A stretch of DNA of 50,234 nucleotides. It comes from Woeseiaceae bacterium (GTDB taxonomy: Bacteria > Pseudomonadota > Gammaproteobacteria > Steroidobacterales > Woeseiaceae). The stretch spans positions 1-50,234 of the forward strand of contig JASJBG010000010.1 in assembly GCA_030066625.1 (NCBI GenBank), written 5' to 3'. Positions 1 to 8,034 of this stretch are shown piece after piece (positions within the stretch are counted from its first letter, which is position 1; the number at the start of each line of letters is the position of its first letter). Under the pieces are notes generated by a model. It saw only the letters and a program-made list of their open reading frames with translations, had not been told where the DNA came from and searched no databases. Both the position numbers and the translations under genes were made by a program.

Positions 1-85
1 GCGTAAGGGGGGCCGTCCCCTCAATCTCATCAGATATGAAAGATGTCGGCGGATATCGAAACCAACCGGCGTTTTTCAGAATCGA

Positions 86-1144
86 TCAGGATTGTCGAAG
101 CTGGGTGACGACATCGGCAGGTTTGAGCTGCTCGCGACGATAGTCGCTCGGCGTCATAGCGGCCGCTTCGCGAAACGCGCGGTTGAACGGCGGCAGCGAC
201 GCAAAGCCGGCGTCGAGCGCGATCGTCAGGATCTGTACGCGGGCCTCTTTCGGGTCTGCAAGCCGGCGCCGCGCCTCGTCGATCCGGTAGCCGTTCAGGA
301 ACGCGCTGAAATTCTTGAAGCCGAGACGCTGATTGATGAGTGCTCGCAGCTGGTGCTCGGGCCAGCCGAGTTCCTCGGCCAGCTGACGGATCGTGAGACC
401 CGTACGTGCATAGGCACGGTTCTCCATGGCCTCGAGGAGTGCCTTGTGCATCTCCTGTTCCGCGAGATCGAGCCCCGGGTCGTTCGCCGCCTCGGGCGGT
501 GAGCGCTCGTCCGGGAGGAGATCTGCGGGACGGGTTACGAGCGGTACCGATATCGCCAGGTAGACGATCGCGATTAACAAGGTGTTGGTCATCGGCACCC
601 AGCTCGGGGTGGTGTCCTGACCGACGAAGACGAGCTCCATTGCCAGGATATATGCGGCGGCGAGCGCAATGCACGAGACGAAACAGAGGCGAAACAGGCG
701 TCGCCGCTCAGACAGGTCGTCGAGGCTGCCGCGAACGATCGAGTAGATGGCGTGCAGCACGACAAACAGCGAGAAACCGATGGATGCGGTTCGAACCAGT
801 ACGGGTGCGCTGCCGAGTACGATCTCGAAAGCGCACATCGCGACGGTCGCAACGGGGAACAGGATCATGACCCATATTGGCGGTCGTTCGAACTCGAACA
901 GGATGTTCGCGCAGGCCCAGACAAGGTAGGGCGCCGCCATCGCAAGCAAGAGGACCGGTGCTTCCACCGCGGGCAAGGCGGCCGTCAGGGTTACCGAGGA
1001 TTTGACCAGGTAGGCAGCAACGCTCGCCTGCAGCAGCACAAGCGGTATTGATACCGCGCGCGGGCCGCGCGCGGCGAGCACCAGCGAGATCATGAGGATC
1101 TGGCCGATGACCATTAGTCGAATTGCCGTATCGAGTGAGTCCAT
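86..1144 (-). CDS. Membrane-anchored AraC-family transcriptional regulator
   Basis: The 352-residue protein has about seven hydrophobic segments in its first ~220 residues and a C-terminal AraC/XylS-type double helix-turn-helix over the last ~100. The second HTH region ends in PSDYRRE, the usual close of the AraC signature. This membrane-sensor plus AraC-output layout is a known family that probably senses a signal at the inner membrane and binds DNA from there; the signal is not evident. I start at the ATG at 1144 (MDSLDTAIRL) because it leads directly into the first membrane segment; the frame stays open to 1240 but the extra residues are polar and repeat-encoded. A 20-bp tandem repeat lies upstream, between this gene and the divergent small gene at 1270, and is a plausible binding site. 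Confidence 0.85.
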   Translation of the reverse strand: MDSLDTAIRLMVIGQILMISLVLAARGPRAVSIPLVLLQASVAAYLVKSSVTLTAALPAVEAPVLLLAMAAPYLVWACANILFEFERPPIWVMILFPVATVAMCAFEIVLGSAPVLVRTASIGFSLFVVLHAIYSIVRGSLDDLSERRRLFRLCFVSCIALAAAYILAMELVFVGQDTTPSWVPMTNTLLIAIVYLAISVPLVTRPADLLPDERSPPEAANDPGLDLAEQEMHKALLEAMENRAYARTGLTIRQLAEELGWPEHQLRALINQRLGFKNFSAFLNGYRIDEARRRLADPKEARVQILTIALDAGFASLPPFNRAFREAAAMTPSDYRREQLKPADVVTQLRQS

Positions 1145-1184
1145 GTCTATTGCAATCAGTGTGACAGATCGGCGGCTTTGTGTG

Positions 1185-1224
1185 CTGGTCGGATCTGAAA
1201 ATCGCTGGTCAGATCCGAAAATGC
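1185..1224. repeat. Tandem 20-bp direct repeat, candidate AraC-type operator
   Basis: Two adjacent copies, CTGGTCGGATCTGAAAATCG (1185-1204) and CTGGTCAGATCCGAAAATGC (1205-1224), match at 16 of 20 positions. The 20-bp period is close to two helical turns, so both copies face the same side of the DNA. AraC-family proteins commonly bind direct repeats of about this spacing. The site lies about 40 bp from the regulator start and about 45 bp from the divergent start at 1270, so it could control either gene. Binding is inferred. Confidence 0.5.
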
Positions 1225-1269
1225 CTGCTCGATTCCTCAATTAACCGCGCATGCGTCTATCATGGGCCG

Positions 1270-1539
1270 ATGGACGACACCGCCACAAACACCGACGCTG
1301 CCATCGAGGACCTGATGGCGATGATCAGGACCATGGTCGAGGACGACGACCTGAGCATCGTCGAATTCGCGCAGCTGGATCGCTGGCTGGCTGACCATCC
1401 GCAGGTCGCGGAGCATTGGCCGGCGAATCTCATCGGCGAAGGCGTGCGCGCTATCTGCGCCGACAACGTCGTCGACCAGCAGGAACTCGACGCCCTCTGC
1501 GGTGCGCTGAAGCGTATCGCCAACGACGAAGCGGAGTGA
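1270..1539 (+). CDS. Small acidic helical protein, unknown function
   Basis: An 89-residue acidic protein with no signal peptide or membrane segment. I begin at the ATG at 1270 (MDDTATNTDA); an upstream in-frame ATG at 1180 would run through the direct repeats and is unlikely. The body is helical with two short acidic loops (DDDLS and DNVVDQQEL) spaced like EF-hand-like or TerB-like helical repeats, but I cannot assign a family. It ends 2 bases before the hydrolase gene at 1542, so the two are probably co-transcribed. It is divergent from the AraC-type gene. Confidence 0.65.
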   Translation: MDDTATNTDAAIEDLMAMIRTMVEDDDLSIVEFAQLDRWLADHPQVAEHWPANLIGEGVRAICADNVVDQQELDALCGALKRIANDEAE

Positions 1540-1541
1540 CC

Positions 1542-2303
1542 ATGCAGGGACACTGGCGGTGCTGGTCATTGGTCGCTCTCGTATTCTCTGCGGCGACCGC
1601 GCAGGAAGCCGAGCCACCCGGTGCCGGCCCGCACCCGGTCGGGACGACCAACCTGCGGGTGGCCGTCGAACACGATCTCGGCGATGAACGCATGCACGCG
1701 ATCCTGCTCGGCCAAGGGGGATCCCTGAACGACATTCTCGAGCATCCCGAGGCCGCATTCATCGTCAATGTGCAGGTCCCCGGTGATTCCGCCCTCTACG
1801 GTCCTGCAAGCGGCCAGGCGCTGCCCGTCGTGAATTTCATCGCCTACCCATCGGCAGGTAGGGACGAGCCGAATCGCTATCGGTTTCCATACGAGGACGG
1901 CCAATACGGCGACTTCGAGGACATGCTCGAGCCCGGCGAGGCGCCCGACTTCGCCGATCCCGCTGCGCGCTATCCGCTCGTGCTGCTGGCGCATGGTGCC
2001 TCTGCGCACGGGCTCTACGACGTGCGACATGCACAGGCAATCGCAAGCCACGGCTACATCGTCGCGGTCCTGAACTATGCCGACGATCGCACGGCGCTAT
2101 CGGGCGAGGCCAACGACCATGTGTCGTTCCTGCGGCCGCTGCTGACGAAGGCCGTCGTCGACGCGCTGCTGGAGAGCGATACCTTCGGCCCTCACATCGA
2201 CGCCGACAATATCGGTATCACGGGCCACAGCTTCGGCGGCTTCACATCGCTCGCCGTCAGCGGCGGTCGCTTCAAGGGCAACCCGGCGAGCGTTACCGAC
2301 TAG
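1542..2303 (+). CDS. Secreted alpha/beta hydrolase, N-terminal part ended by in-frame amber codon
   Basis: The first 253 codons of an alpha/beta hydrolase resembling the predicted dienelactone hydrolase / PAF-acetylhydrolase-like group. There is a signal peptide (about residues 1-20), the family's HPVGT start of the mature region, an oxyanion-side LLAHG motif, and the nucleophile elbow GHSFGG with Ser230. A TAG codon at 2301-2303 ends translation, but the same frame continues without a gap to 2690 and carries the rest of the fold, including the catalytic Asp and His. The 253-residue product should therefore be inactive. Either the gene decayed recently by a point mutation, or the TAG is a sequence error. 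It follows the small gene at 1270 closely. Confidence 0.8.
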   Translation: MQGHWRCWSLVALVFSAATAQEAEPPGAGPHPVGTTNLRVAVEHDLGDERMHAILLGQGGSLNDILEHPEAAFIVNVQVPGDSALYGPASGQALPVVNFIAYPSAGRDEPNRYRFPYEDGQYGDFEDMLEPGEAPDFADPAARYPLVLLAHGASAHGLYDVRHAQAIASHGYIVAVLNYADDRTALSGEANDHVSFLRPLLTKAVVDALLESDTFGPHIDADNIGITGHSFGGFTSLAVSGGRFKGNPASVTD

Positions 2304-2690
2304 CGCATCAAGGCCGCGGTGCTAGCGGCGCCCTGGGTCGGCGGCGAATACGACAGCAACGAGGTCTTTGCATTCGGCGACCAGAACCGTGATCTGGCGA
2401 ACGTGACCGTGCCCGTCCTCTGCGCCTACGGGTCCCGGGACGAGGTCACACTGGCGTCCTATATCCTGCCGGCAATGAAGCAGCTGGGCGGCCCGACCTA
2501 CGTCATCGAGCTGGTCGACCAGCCGCATGTCTTCGAGGGCGGCTCCTGGCAGGACCGGGACGCGTGGGAGCTGTTGTTTTTCAATGCATACTTGAAGGGC
2601 GACAGGCTTGCGCTGGAAACGCTGAAGACCGCCCGCTCGATGCAAGGCGGCAACGCGGATATCCAGCTGTTCGACTACCAGCAGCGGTAG
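2304..2690 (+). pseudogene. C-terminal part of the same alpha/beta hydrolase, after the amber codon
   Basis: Directly after the TAG, in the same frame, this stretch encodes the C-terminal third of the hydrolase. RIKAAVLAAPW continues the strand after the nucleophile elbow, YGSRDEVT supplies the likely catalytic Asp (codon 300 from the ATG at 1542), and QPHVFEGG the likely catalytic His (codon 329). Restored as one frame, the protein would be 382 residues with a complete Ser-Asp-His triad, a normal family length. A GTG at 2319 could in principle start it, but such a fragment would lack the nucleophile. I see no frameshift or second lesion, so decay, if real, is recent. Confidence 0.75.
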
Positions 2691-2709
2691 ATCCGGAGAT
2701 ACGTTAGCA

Positions 2710-3291
2710 ATGATTCGCAACATCGCATGCATGCTGGTAGGCCTCGTCGCCGCGCTTTCGTCCATCGATATGGCTGCGCTCGAGATCGACAACTTTCGGG
2801 CCGGCCTGGTCTGCGACCTCGAGCTCGAACTGCGCGATGGACGCACAATGCCGGTCGGCTGGATTTGCGTCGAGACCGAGACGATCCAGGTGACGGGTCA
2901 GGGTCGGTGTATCTGGGCCGGCGAGGAAAAACACTGCACCTGGTACGGCTTCGAGTTCGACTACACCGGTGCCACCGAAGAGGACGAGATTGTCTGCAAA
3001 CGAACCTCGACCAAGCCGATGACCGAGGGCAACCCTGACGGCATCAACAAGCAAGGCGTTACCGAATCGGAGTACACGATCAGCGTTCCACCCGGCGACG
3101 GGCACTTCTTCAACCCTCAGTACTCGCTGCTCAGTTATTTCGGCCCGTCCGGAAGAGAGGCCTCGTCGGAGACAGCCTGCTTCTTCGAGGACGAGGAGGT
3201 CTTCCGGTTCCGTTTCAATACGATATTCCCTGGAGTGACCGAGAAGACGATCATGGACTCCGTGCGCCGCACAACCGGCGAGCCGGAGTAA
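2710..3291 (+). CDS. Hypothetical secreted cysteine-containing protein
   Basis: A 193-residue protein not recognised as a named family. The N-terminus (MIRNIACMLVGLVAALSS) is a signal peptide, so the mature protein is probably periplasmic or released. The mature part is acidic and beta-rich, with about six cysteines (in VCDLE, WICVE, GRCIW, KHCTW, IVCKR and TACFF) that could form disulfides. It starts 19 bases after the hydrolase remnant and ends 6 bases before the Nudix gene, which suggests one transcript from 1270 to at least 3759. No catalytic motif is visible. Confidence 0.7.
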   Translation: MIRNIACMLVGLVAALSSIDMAALEIDNFRAGLVCDLELELRDGRTMPVGWICVETETIQVTGQGRCIWAGEEKHCTWYGFEFDYTGATEEDEIVCKRTSTKPMTEGNPDGINKQGVTESEYTISVPPGDGHFFNPQYSLLSYFGPSGREASSETACFFEDEEVFRFRFNTIFPGVTEKTIMDSVRRTTGEPE

Positions 3292-3297
3292 ACGCGC

Positions 3298-3759
3298 ATG
3301 GCCGAGACCATTCTCTGCACGGGCGCCGTCGTCAGGCACTCTGACAGCATCCTGCTCGTCCGCCAAAGCCCGGGGCATTCACTGGAAGGCCAGTGGACCA
3401 TGCCCTGGGGCCAGGTCGAAGGCGGCGAGTCGCCGACCGCCGCGGCGCTCCGCGAGATACGGGAAGAGGCGGGAATCATCGCGAAGATGGAGGGCCTGCT
3501 CGGCCTGCAGGAGCTACCGGATCCATGGCCGGGTATGGTCGGACTCCTGTTTCTCTGCGCACACGTGGACGGCACGCCGACGCCCGACCGGCGCGAAACA
3601 GACGCGGCGCAGTACTTCCGTTCCGACCAGCTCGATGCCATCGCCGACGCCATCGAACCACTGACCGCCTGGATGATTCAGCGCGTCTTCGCGAATGACT
3701 TCACCCTGCTGCCAGCGAACGAAGCAGGTCCGTTCGTGCCGAGCCCGACCTACCTGTAA
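3298..3759 (+). CDS. Nudix hydrolase
   Basis: This 153-residue protein contains a perfect Nudix box at residues 38-60: G-x5-E-x7 followed by REIREEAGI. The glutamates of REIREE are the Mg2+ ligands. Nudix enzymes hydrolyse nucleoside diphosphates linked to another group, for damage clean-up or signalling. Substrate cannot be read from the sequence, and I see no added specificity domain. It is cytosolic. It is sandwiched between an unknown secreted protein and a small cytosolic protein, so context does not narrow its role. Confidence 0.9.
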   Translation: MAETILCTGAVVRHSDSILLVRQSPGHSLEGQWTMPWGQVEGGESPTAAALREIREEAGIIAKMEGLLGLQELPDPWPGMVGLLFLCAHVDGTPTPDRRETDAAQYFRSDQLDAIADAIEPLTAWMIQRVFANDFTLLPANEAGPFVPSPTYL

Positions 3760-3773
3760 CGGCGGCCGACGCA

Positions 3774-4247
3774 TTGGGCATCTTTGACAACATCGCACGG
3801 CTCATTCGCGAGCGTCTGTTCAAACCGGACATGGTGCACCCGGTGTTCGGCGAGCTAATGAGCGACGTGGCCGGTGATGATCACGATATGTGGCAAGCCG
3901 ACAGCATCGTCTTTGCGCCGCTCGATCTCGAGATTGGACTGACGATCTACGCCGGAGAGAATGGGCCCAATGAGGCGCACGTCGAGTTCTACCGGGAGTT
4001 CGAACGTCGCTACGAAGACGAGTTTGCGCGAGTAGCGCCGGCACTCCTCCAGACCTTCGAGGAGTGGTTCGGAGAACAGCCCGAATTCGGCGAGGCCTTC
4101 AGATTCGCGGCACTCATCATCCCGAGGAACGGCGACCGGCAGAACGAGTGGGGCTTGTCCTTCGAGTGCATCGCGGACCCGGACCAGCACCTTTATACGG
4201 CGACGCTCAAGGGCGAATCGGCAATTCACGTAAGTGTCGACGGGTAA
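3774..4247 (+). CDS. Hypothetical cytosolic protein
   Basis: A 157-residue acidic protein with no signal peptide or membrane segment. I use the TTG at 3774 because the encoded N-terminus (MGIFDNIARLIRERLF) looks like a natural start leading into the VHPVFGEL element seen in small conserved proteins of unknown function; the first ATG is at 3831 and would remove that helix. No catalytic motif is visible. It lies 14 bases after the Nudix gene and is likely in the same transcript. Function unknown. Confidence 0.6.
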   Translation: MGIFDNIARLIRERLFKPDMVHPVFGELMSDVAGDDHDMWQADSIVFAPLDLEIGLTIYAGENGPNEAHVEFYREFERRYEDEFARVAPALLQTFEEWFGEQPEFGEAFRFAALIIPRNGDRQNEWGLSFECIADPDQHLYTATLKGESAIHVSVDG

Positions 4248-4305
4248 GTAGACGCGAATCGCCGTAGTTGCTATTCAATGCGCATCCTCCCCGGAGAGCA
4301 ACGCA

Positions 4306-5253
4306 ATGGCAAAGCGCATCACGGCTCTGGTCTCTTTCTTCCTGCTCGCCTTCGGCTGCGCGTGGGCATCGCCGGTCGAAGTGCGCATCGTGGCGCCGGA
4401 CAATTACATTCGCGGCGGCGTGTTCGAGCTGTTCGCAGTTTCGGAAAACGGGGAACGACGACGCGTTGACGACCGCGTACTCGAATCCGCCGACAGCTTC
4501 GTCGTCGAGGTCCCCGGGAGGGCCAGCCCGCTCCGCGCGGAGCTGCGGCATCCCAAGTACCGGCCGACTCACGCGGAGATTGCGGCCGGGGCACCGGTCG
4601 TGACCTTACGGCCGGCCCGCTGGACGGCACCGGACAAGGAACTCTGGATCGATCCTGCGTATGAAACCTCGCTGGCCGGCCAGGAGCATATTCGCTGGAT
4701 TCGCGAGGTTTACCTGGAGCGCCCCGAAGAGCTGATCATCACCGAGACCTTTCAAAAGCACTCCCAGCTGGTCTCTCGGCTGGCCTACATGGGGGCCGGC
4801 AAGCCTGGCGACTGGGGGAAGCTCCGACAGGCAAACATCGCTGAATGGAAAGCGATCGGCGCAATCGTGGAGGAGCGAACCTATGAGCCCTGCCCTGAAG
4901 GCTACGTTCATCAATCGCCGATACGGCCCTGCGGCGCGATAAGGATTACCTATATCGAGCGCGATCCCGCTGCCGAGGCGGAGCGAGCCGCCGAAAAGGA
5001 CCTGGAGCTCCGCCAGATGGTGTACGCGCGCGAAGATCTTGCGAAGCGTTTACGGGTGGACGTGTCAGAAGTACGTTTCGGCGGACGTGAGAACTGGCTC
5101 TATCAGCCAGCTCGCGTCGGCTGTACCGAGGACATGCCGGCAGCGAGCGAGGAGACACCCGGCTACACGCTGGTCTACTCCGCCGGACGCCGCGGCAGCT
5201 TCTACTATCACGGCAAGTCGAACGAGATGCCGCACTACTGCAAGCAAAGATAA
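4306..5253 (+). CDS. Hypothetical secreted protein
   Basis: A 315-residue protein with a signal peptide (MAKRITALVSFFLLAFGCAWA). No lipobox fits well: the Cys in AFGCAWA lacks a proper following context, so periplasmic or secreted is more likely than lipoprotein. The N-terminal ~90 residues look like a beta-sandwich domain; the rest is helical with cysteine pairs (CPEG...RPCG; GCTED...HYCK). I do not recognise a family. It ends 3 bases from the convergent gene at 5257. An earlier in-frame start is not supported. Confidence 0.65.
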   Translation: MAKRITALVSFFLLAFGCAWASPVEVRIVAPDNYIRGGVFELFAVSENGERRRVDDRVLESADSFVVEVPGRASPLRAELRHPKYRPTHAEIAAGAPVVTLRPARWTAPDKELWIDPAYETSLAGQEHIRWIREVYLERPEELIITETFQKHSQLVSRLAYMGAGKPGDWGKLRQANIAEWKAIGAIVEERTYEPCPEGYVHQSPIRPCGAIRITYIERDPAAEAERAAEKDLELRQMVYAREDLAKRLRVDVSEVRFGGRENWLYQPARVGCTEDMPAASEETPGYTLVYSAGRRGSFYYHGKSNEMPHYCKQR

Positions 5254-5256
5254 ACC

Positions 5257-5817
5257 CTAGCGCCGCTGCCAGTTCAACGCAGGAACGGCGATCCGCTTCG
5301 CAAATGTCCCGTCCCAGTCCACGGCGAAGCCGACCCGCTGCAGTTCTTCCTTGATGATGTTGCCGACCTCGGGTCCCTTCGTTTCCTCATCCTCGGGATC
5401 GACAGGCCCGAACGCCAGGTACAAACCGCCACCGCCGACAGCTCGTTCGAGGTCCTGGCCGTGGTAGAAACAGTAGCCCAGCACCGACGACCGATTGGCG
5501 TGGTTCGCGTACGCTTCGCCCACGTCCTCGTAGCCGTCGCTCTGCGTATAACCGGCATTCTGTAGCGCGATGATGCCGCGCTTGTTCAGCGCCGCGAAAG
5601 CGGTGTCGAGACGGTCGCAGTCCGTCACCTCCGGCCAGTCCTGCTTCTCTTGCTCCCACGCGGCGAATGCCGCCTCGACGGCCGTATTGACCTCGTCGGG
5701 ATCGAGTTCGCCGGGCTCGTATCGACCCTCGCGGAACAGGTATGCCACCTCGAATCGATCGTGGAAACCGCCGCGAACGACGGCGGCTATCTCTTCAACG
5801 ACGTAAGCGGGCAGCAT
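5257..5817 (-). CDS. Conserved hypothetical protein (possibly DUF6891-like)
   Basis: A 186-residue cytosolic acidic protein. Recognisable elements are a helical N-terminus, TDCDRLDTAFAAL, then GIIALQNAGYTQSDGY, GYCFYHGQDLERA and LYLAFGP. This pattern recalls small conserved bacterial proteins classed as DUF6891; I recall rather than verify that assignment. No catalytic residues are known to me. The gene converges with the secreted protein at 4306-5253 and lies 41 bases downstream of the HNH gene on the same strand, so those two may share a transcript. Confidence 0.65.
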   Translation of the reverse strand: MLPAYVVEEIAAVVRGGFHDRFEVAYLFREGRYEPGELDPDEVNTAVEAAFAAWEQEKQDWPEVTDCDRLDTAFAALNKRGIIALQNAGYTQSDGYEDVGEAYANHANRSSVLGYCFYHGQDLERAVGGGGLYLAFGPVDPEDEETKGPEVGNIIKEELQRVGFAVDWDGTFAKRIAVPALNWQRR

Positions 5818-5858
5818 GAGAAGATCGCAGCGGAATGGTTCTTCCGACGCTTGTGCGG

Positions 5859-6518
5859 CTAATCGTGAAAGTGCGTATCGATGACGTGTTCACCCGAGAA
5901 CAGGTGACCCGTCAGTCGCGCGTGCAGCGGGCTCGAGCGCGGAATATGCGCCAGCAGGTACTGCATCTGGTCGGCGAGGACACGACGGCCCTTCAGGTAA
6001 ATGTACTCCGCATAGCTCGGTGTAAACGGCACGGCGATGAGCTGCATCGACGCCTGCTCGGGCGTACGGCCACCCTTGTAATTGTTGCAGCGCCGGCAGG
6101 CTGTCGCGACGTTCGACCAGACGTCCCTGCCGCCCTGGGACACCGGCGTGATGTGATCGCGCGTCAGGTCCCGGGTCGGGAATCGCATTCCGCAATACAG
6201 GCACAGGTTGGCGTCGCGTTTGAACAGCGTTCGATTGTTGAGCGGTGGGACATACTTGTCGCGATTTCTGGACAGGCTCTGGCTCGTGCCGTGAGTCGCG
6301 ATGATCGAGTTGACCTCGATAAGGGAGCGGTCGCCGCTTAAGGAACTGTAGCCGCCGAAGACGGTGTAGAGGCGGGTTCCGCAGTCGTAGGCGACCTGTT
6401 CAGAGTGATAGAGGCGGACCGCTTCGCGGTAGTCGATCCACTCCAGTGGCATCCCGGCTACATCGGTTCGCAGTACTTGCTGCGATATATCGGAAGCCAT
6501 TCCAGCGAGCATTGCCAC
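5859..6518 (-). CDS. HNH endonuclease family protein
   Basis: The 219-residue protein has a typical HNH nuclease core near its centre: CLYCG, then LTRDHITPVSQGG, an Asn in WSNVATAC, and CRRCNNYKGG. The two CxxC pairs bind the structural zinc, and the His of RDHI is the catalytic base. The N-terminal ~90 residues are family-specific and precede the nuclease core. This is a widespread chromosomal single-domain type, not a phage or restriction nuclease by sequence, and its cellular role is not established to my knowledge. The Met at 6500 is an alternative start. Confidence 0.85.
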   Translation of the reverse strand: MAMLAGMASDISQQVLRTDVAGMPLEWIDYREAVRLYHSEQVAYDCGTRLYTVFGGYSSLSGDRSLIEVNSIIATHGTSQSLSRNRDKYVPPLNNRTLFKRDANLCLYCGMRFPTRDLTRDHITPVSQGGRDVWSNVATACRRCNNYKGGRTPEQASMQLIAVPFTPSYAEYIYLKGRRVLADQMQYLLAHIPRSSPLHARLTGHLFSGEHVIDTHFHD

Positions 6519-6540
6519 ACCTCGATTTCCGTTCGCGCGT

Positions 6541-6566
6541 AGCCTGCACCAGTTATGTTGCAGGCT
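6541..6566. other. Inverted repeat between pntB and the HNH gene
   Basis: An 8-bp perfect stem, AGCCTGCA (6541-6548) with TGCAGGCT (6559-6566), encloses a 10-base loop. It lies after pntB and just before the HNH gene, both on the minus strand. There is no T-run after it in either direction, so it is at most a weak or factor-assisted terminator, or an operator of the HNH gene. The rest of 6567-6632 shows nothing else. Confidence 0.4.
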
Positions 6567-6632
6567 CGTGAATCAGAGTGTGCCAACCCTCCCGGAAAAA
6601 GCAACAAAGCTCGTCACTTAACCGAACAAGTT

Positions 6633-8027
6633 CTAAAGCGCCTTGAGCACCTCGTCGAGACTGTCCTTGGCATCGCCGAACAGCATTCGGGTGTTCTCCT
6701 TGAAGAACAGCGGGTTCTGCACGCCCGCATAGCCGGTGGCCATGCTGCGCTTGAGCACAATCGTCGTCTTGCCCTTCCAGCACTCGAGCACCGGCATGCC
6801 GGCTATCGGGCTATCGGGAACTTCCTGCGCCGACGGGTTGACGATGTCGTTTGCACCGATGACCACCGACACGTCGACGTCGGGAAAATCGTCGTTGATC
6901 TCGTCCATCTCGAAAACGATGTCATAAGGCACCTTGGCCTCGGCCAGCAGCACGTTCATGTGGCCCGGCATGCGGCCCGCGACCGGGTGGATACCGAAGC
7001 GCACGTTGACGCCCTTCTCGCGCAGCGTCTTGGTGATCTCGAAGACCGTGTGCTGTGCCTGGGCGACGGCCATGCCGTAGCCCGGGATGATCATGACCTC
7101 TTTCGCGTTGACCAGCATCTCTGCCGTTTCCGACGCATCGACCGCGACGATCTCACCATCCTCGTCGCCGCCGGCCGCGGCCGTACCGCCGCCGGTACCG
7201 AAGCCGCCCGCGATGACGTTCAGGAACTTGCGGTTCATCGCCCGGCACATGATGTAGGACAGGATCGCGCCGCTCGAGCCGACGAGCGCGCCGGTAACGA
7301 TAAGCAGGTCGTTGGACAGCATGAAGCCCGTCGCCGACGCCGCCCATCCCGAGTAGCTGTTGAGCATCGAGACGACGACCGGCATATCCGCACCGCCAAT
7401 AGCCATGACCATGTGTATACCGAACAGTAGCGCAACGACGGTCATGATGATGAGCGGCGTCATGCCATCGCCTGCCGCGGACTGGACAACGAACTCACGG
7501 CCGAACCAGATTGCCGCGATCAACAGGCCGAGGTTCAGCCAGTGGCGAGCGGGCAGGAGCAGCGGCTTGCCGCCGATTCGGCCGGACAGCTTGCCGAACG
7601 CGATGACCGACCCGGAGAAGGTCACGGCGCCGATCAGGATACCGAGATAGGTCTCGATGTCATGGATCGTCAGCTCAACGCCTTCGAAGTGCACGGACGG
7701 ATCCATGAAGTTCGCGAAGCCGACCGCAACCGCGGCCAGGCCCACGAGGCTGTGCAGGATAGCGACGAGCTCGGGCATCTGCGTCATCTGCACGCGTCGT
7801 GCGAGCACGAGGCCAATGCTGCCGCCGATCACCAACGCGATGAGCAGGATCTCGTAGTGGCGCTCGACGACGCCGAGTATCGTAGCTACCAGCGCGATGC
7901 CCATGCCGACGATCCCGTACCAGTTGCCGCGGCGGGCGGTCTCCTGGTTGGACAAGCCGCCGAGGGCGAGAATGAACAGGATCGTTGCCGCGATGTAGGC
8001 GGCGGTGACTATGCCTTCCGTATTCAT
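6633..8027 (-). CDS. pntB: NAD(P) transhydrogenase subunit beta
   Basis: The 464-residue protein is the beta subunit of proton-translocating nicotinamide nucleotide transhydrogenase, an inner-membrane complex that uses the proton gradient to drive hydride transfer from NADH to NADP+. The N-terminal half is a set of transmembrane helices; the C-terminal ~180 residues form the cytosolic NADP(H)-binding domain III, with the hallmark [10 protein letters not shown] and [21 protein letters not shown] start at the ATG at 8027 ([13 protein letters not shown]), 7 bases after the pntA stop; the frame extends upstream but that would overlap pntA. Length matches the family. Confidence 0.97.
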   Translation of the reverse strand: MNTEGIVTAAYIAATILFILALGGLSNQETARRGNWYGIVGMGIALVATILGVVERHYEILLIALVIGGSIGLVLARRVQMTQMPELVAILHSLVGLAAVAVGFANFMDPSVHFEGVELTIHDIETYLGILIGAVTFSGSVIAFGKLSGRIGGKPLLLPARHWLNLGLLIAAIWFGREFVVQSAAGDGMTPLIIMTVVALLFGIHMVMAIGGADMPVVVSMLNSYSGWAASATGFMLSNDLLIVTGALVGSSGAILSYIMCRAMNRKFLNVIAGGFGTGGGTAAAGGDEDGEIVAVDASETAEMLVNAKEVMIIPGYGMAVAQAQHTVFEITKTLREKGVNVRFGIHPVAGRMPGHMNVLLAEAKVPYDIVFEMDEINDDFPDVDVSVVIGANDIVNPSAQEVPDSPIAGMPVLECWKGKTTIVLKRSMATGYAGVQNPLFFKENTRMLFGDAKDSLDEVLKAL

Positions 8028-8034
8028 CGCGACC

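Noticed and set aside
1-85. Possible end of a gene or terminator at the window edge
   Set aside because: A short GGGG/CCCC hairpin (about 7-20) has no T-run and no coding frame can be supported in the remaining bases.
2301-2303. TAG as a recoded pyrrolysine or selenocysteine codon
   Set aside because: Only one such gene is seen, no pylT- or pylS-like gene is in the window, and the position (between the nucleophile elbow and the next strand) is not a site of catalysis.
5859-6518. HNH nuclease as part of a restriction or anti-phage defence island
   Set aside because: No methylase, helicase, ATPase or integrase is adjacent; the gene lies beside pntAB and an unknown conserved protein.
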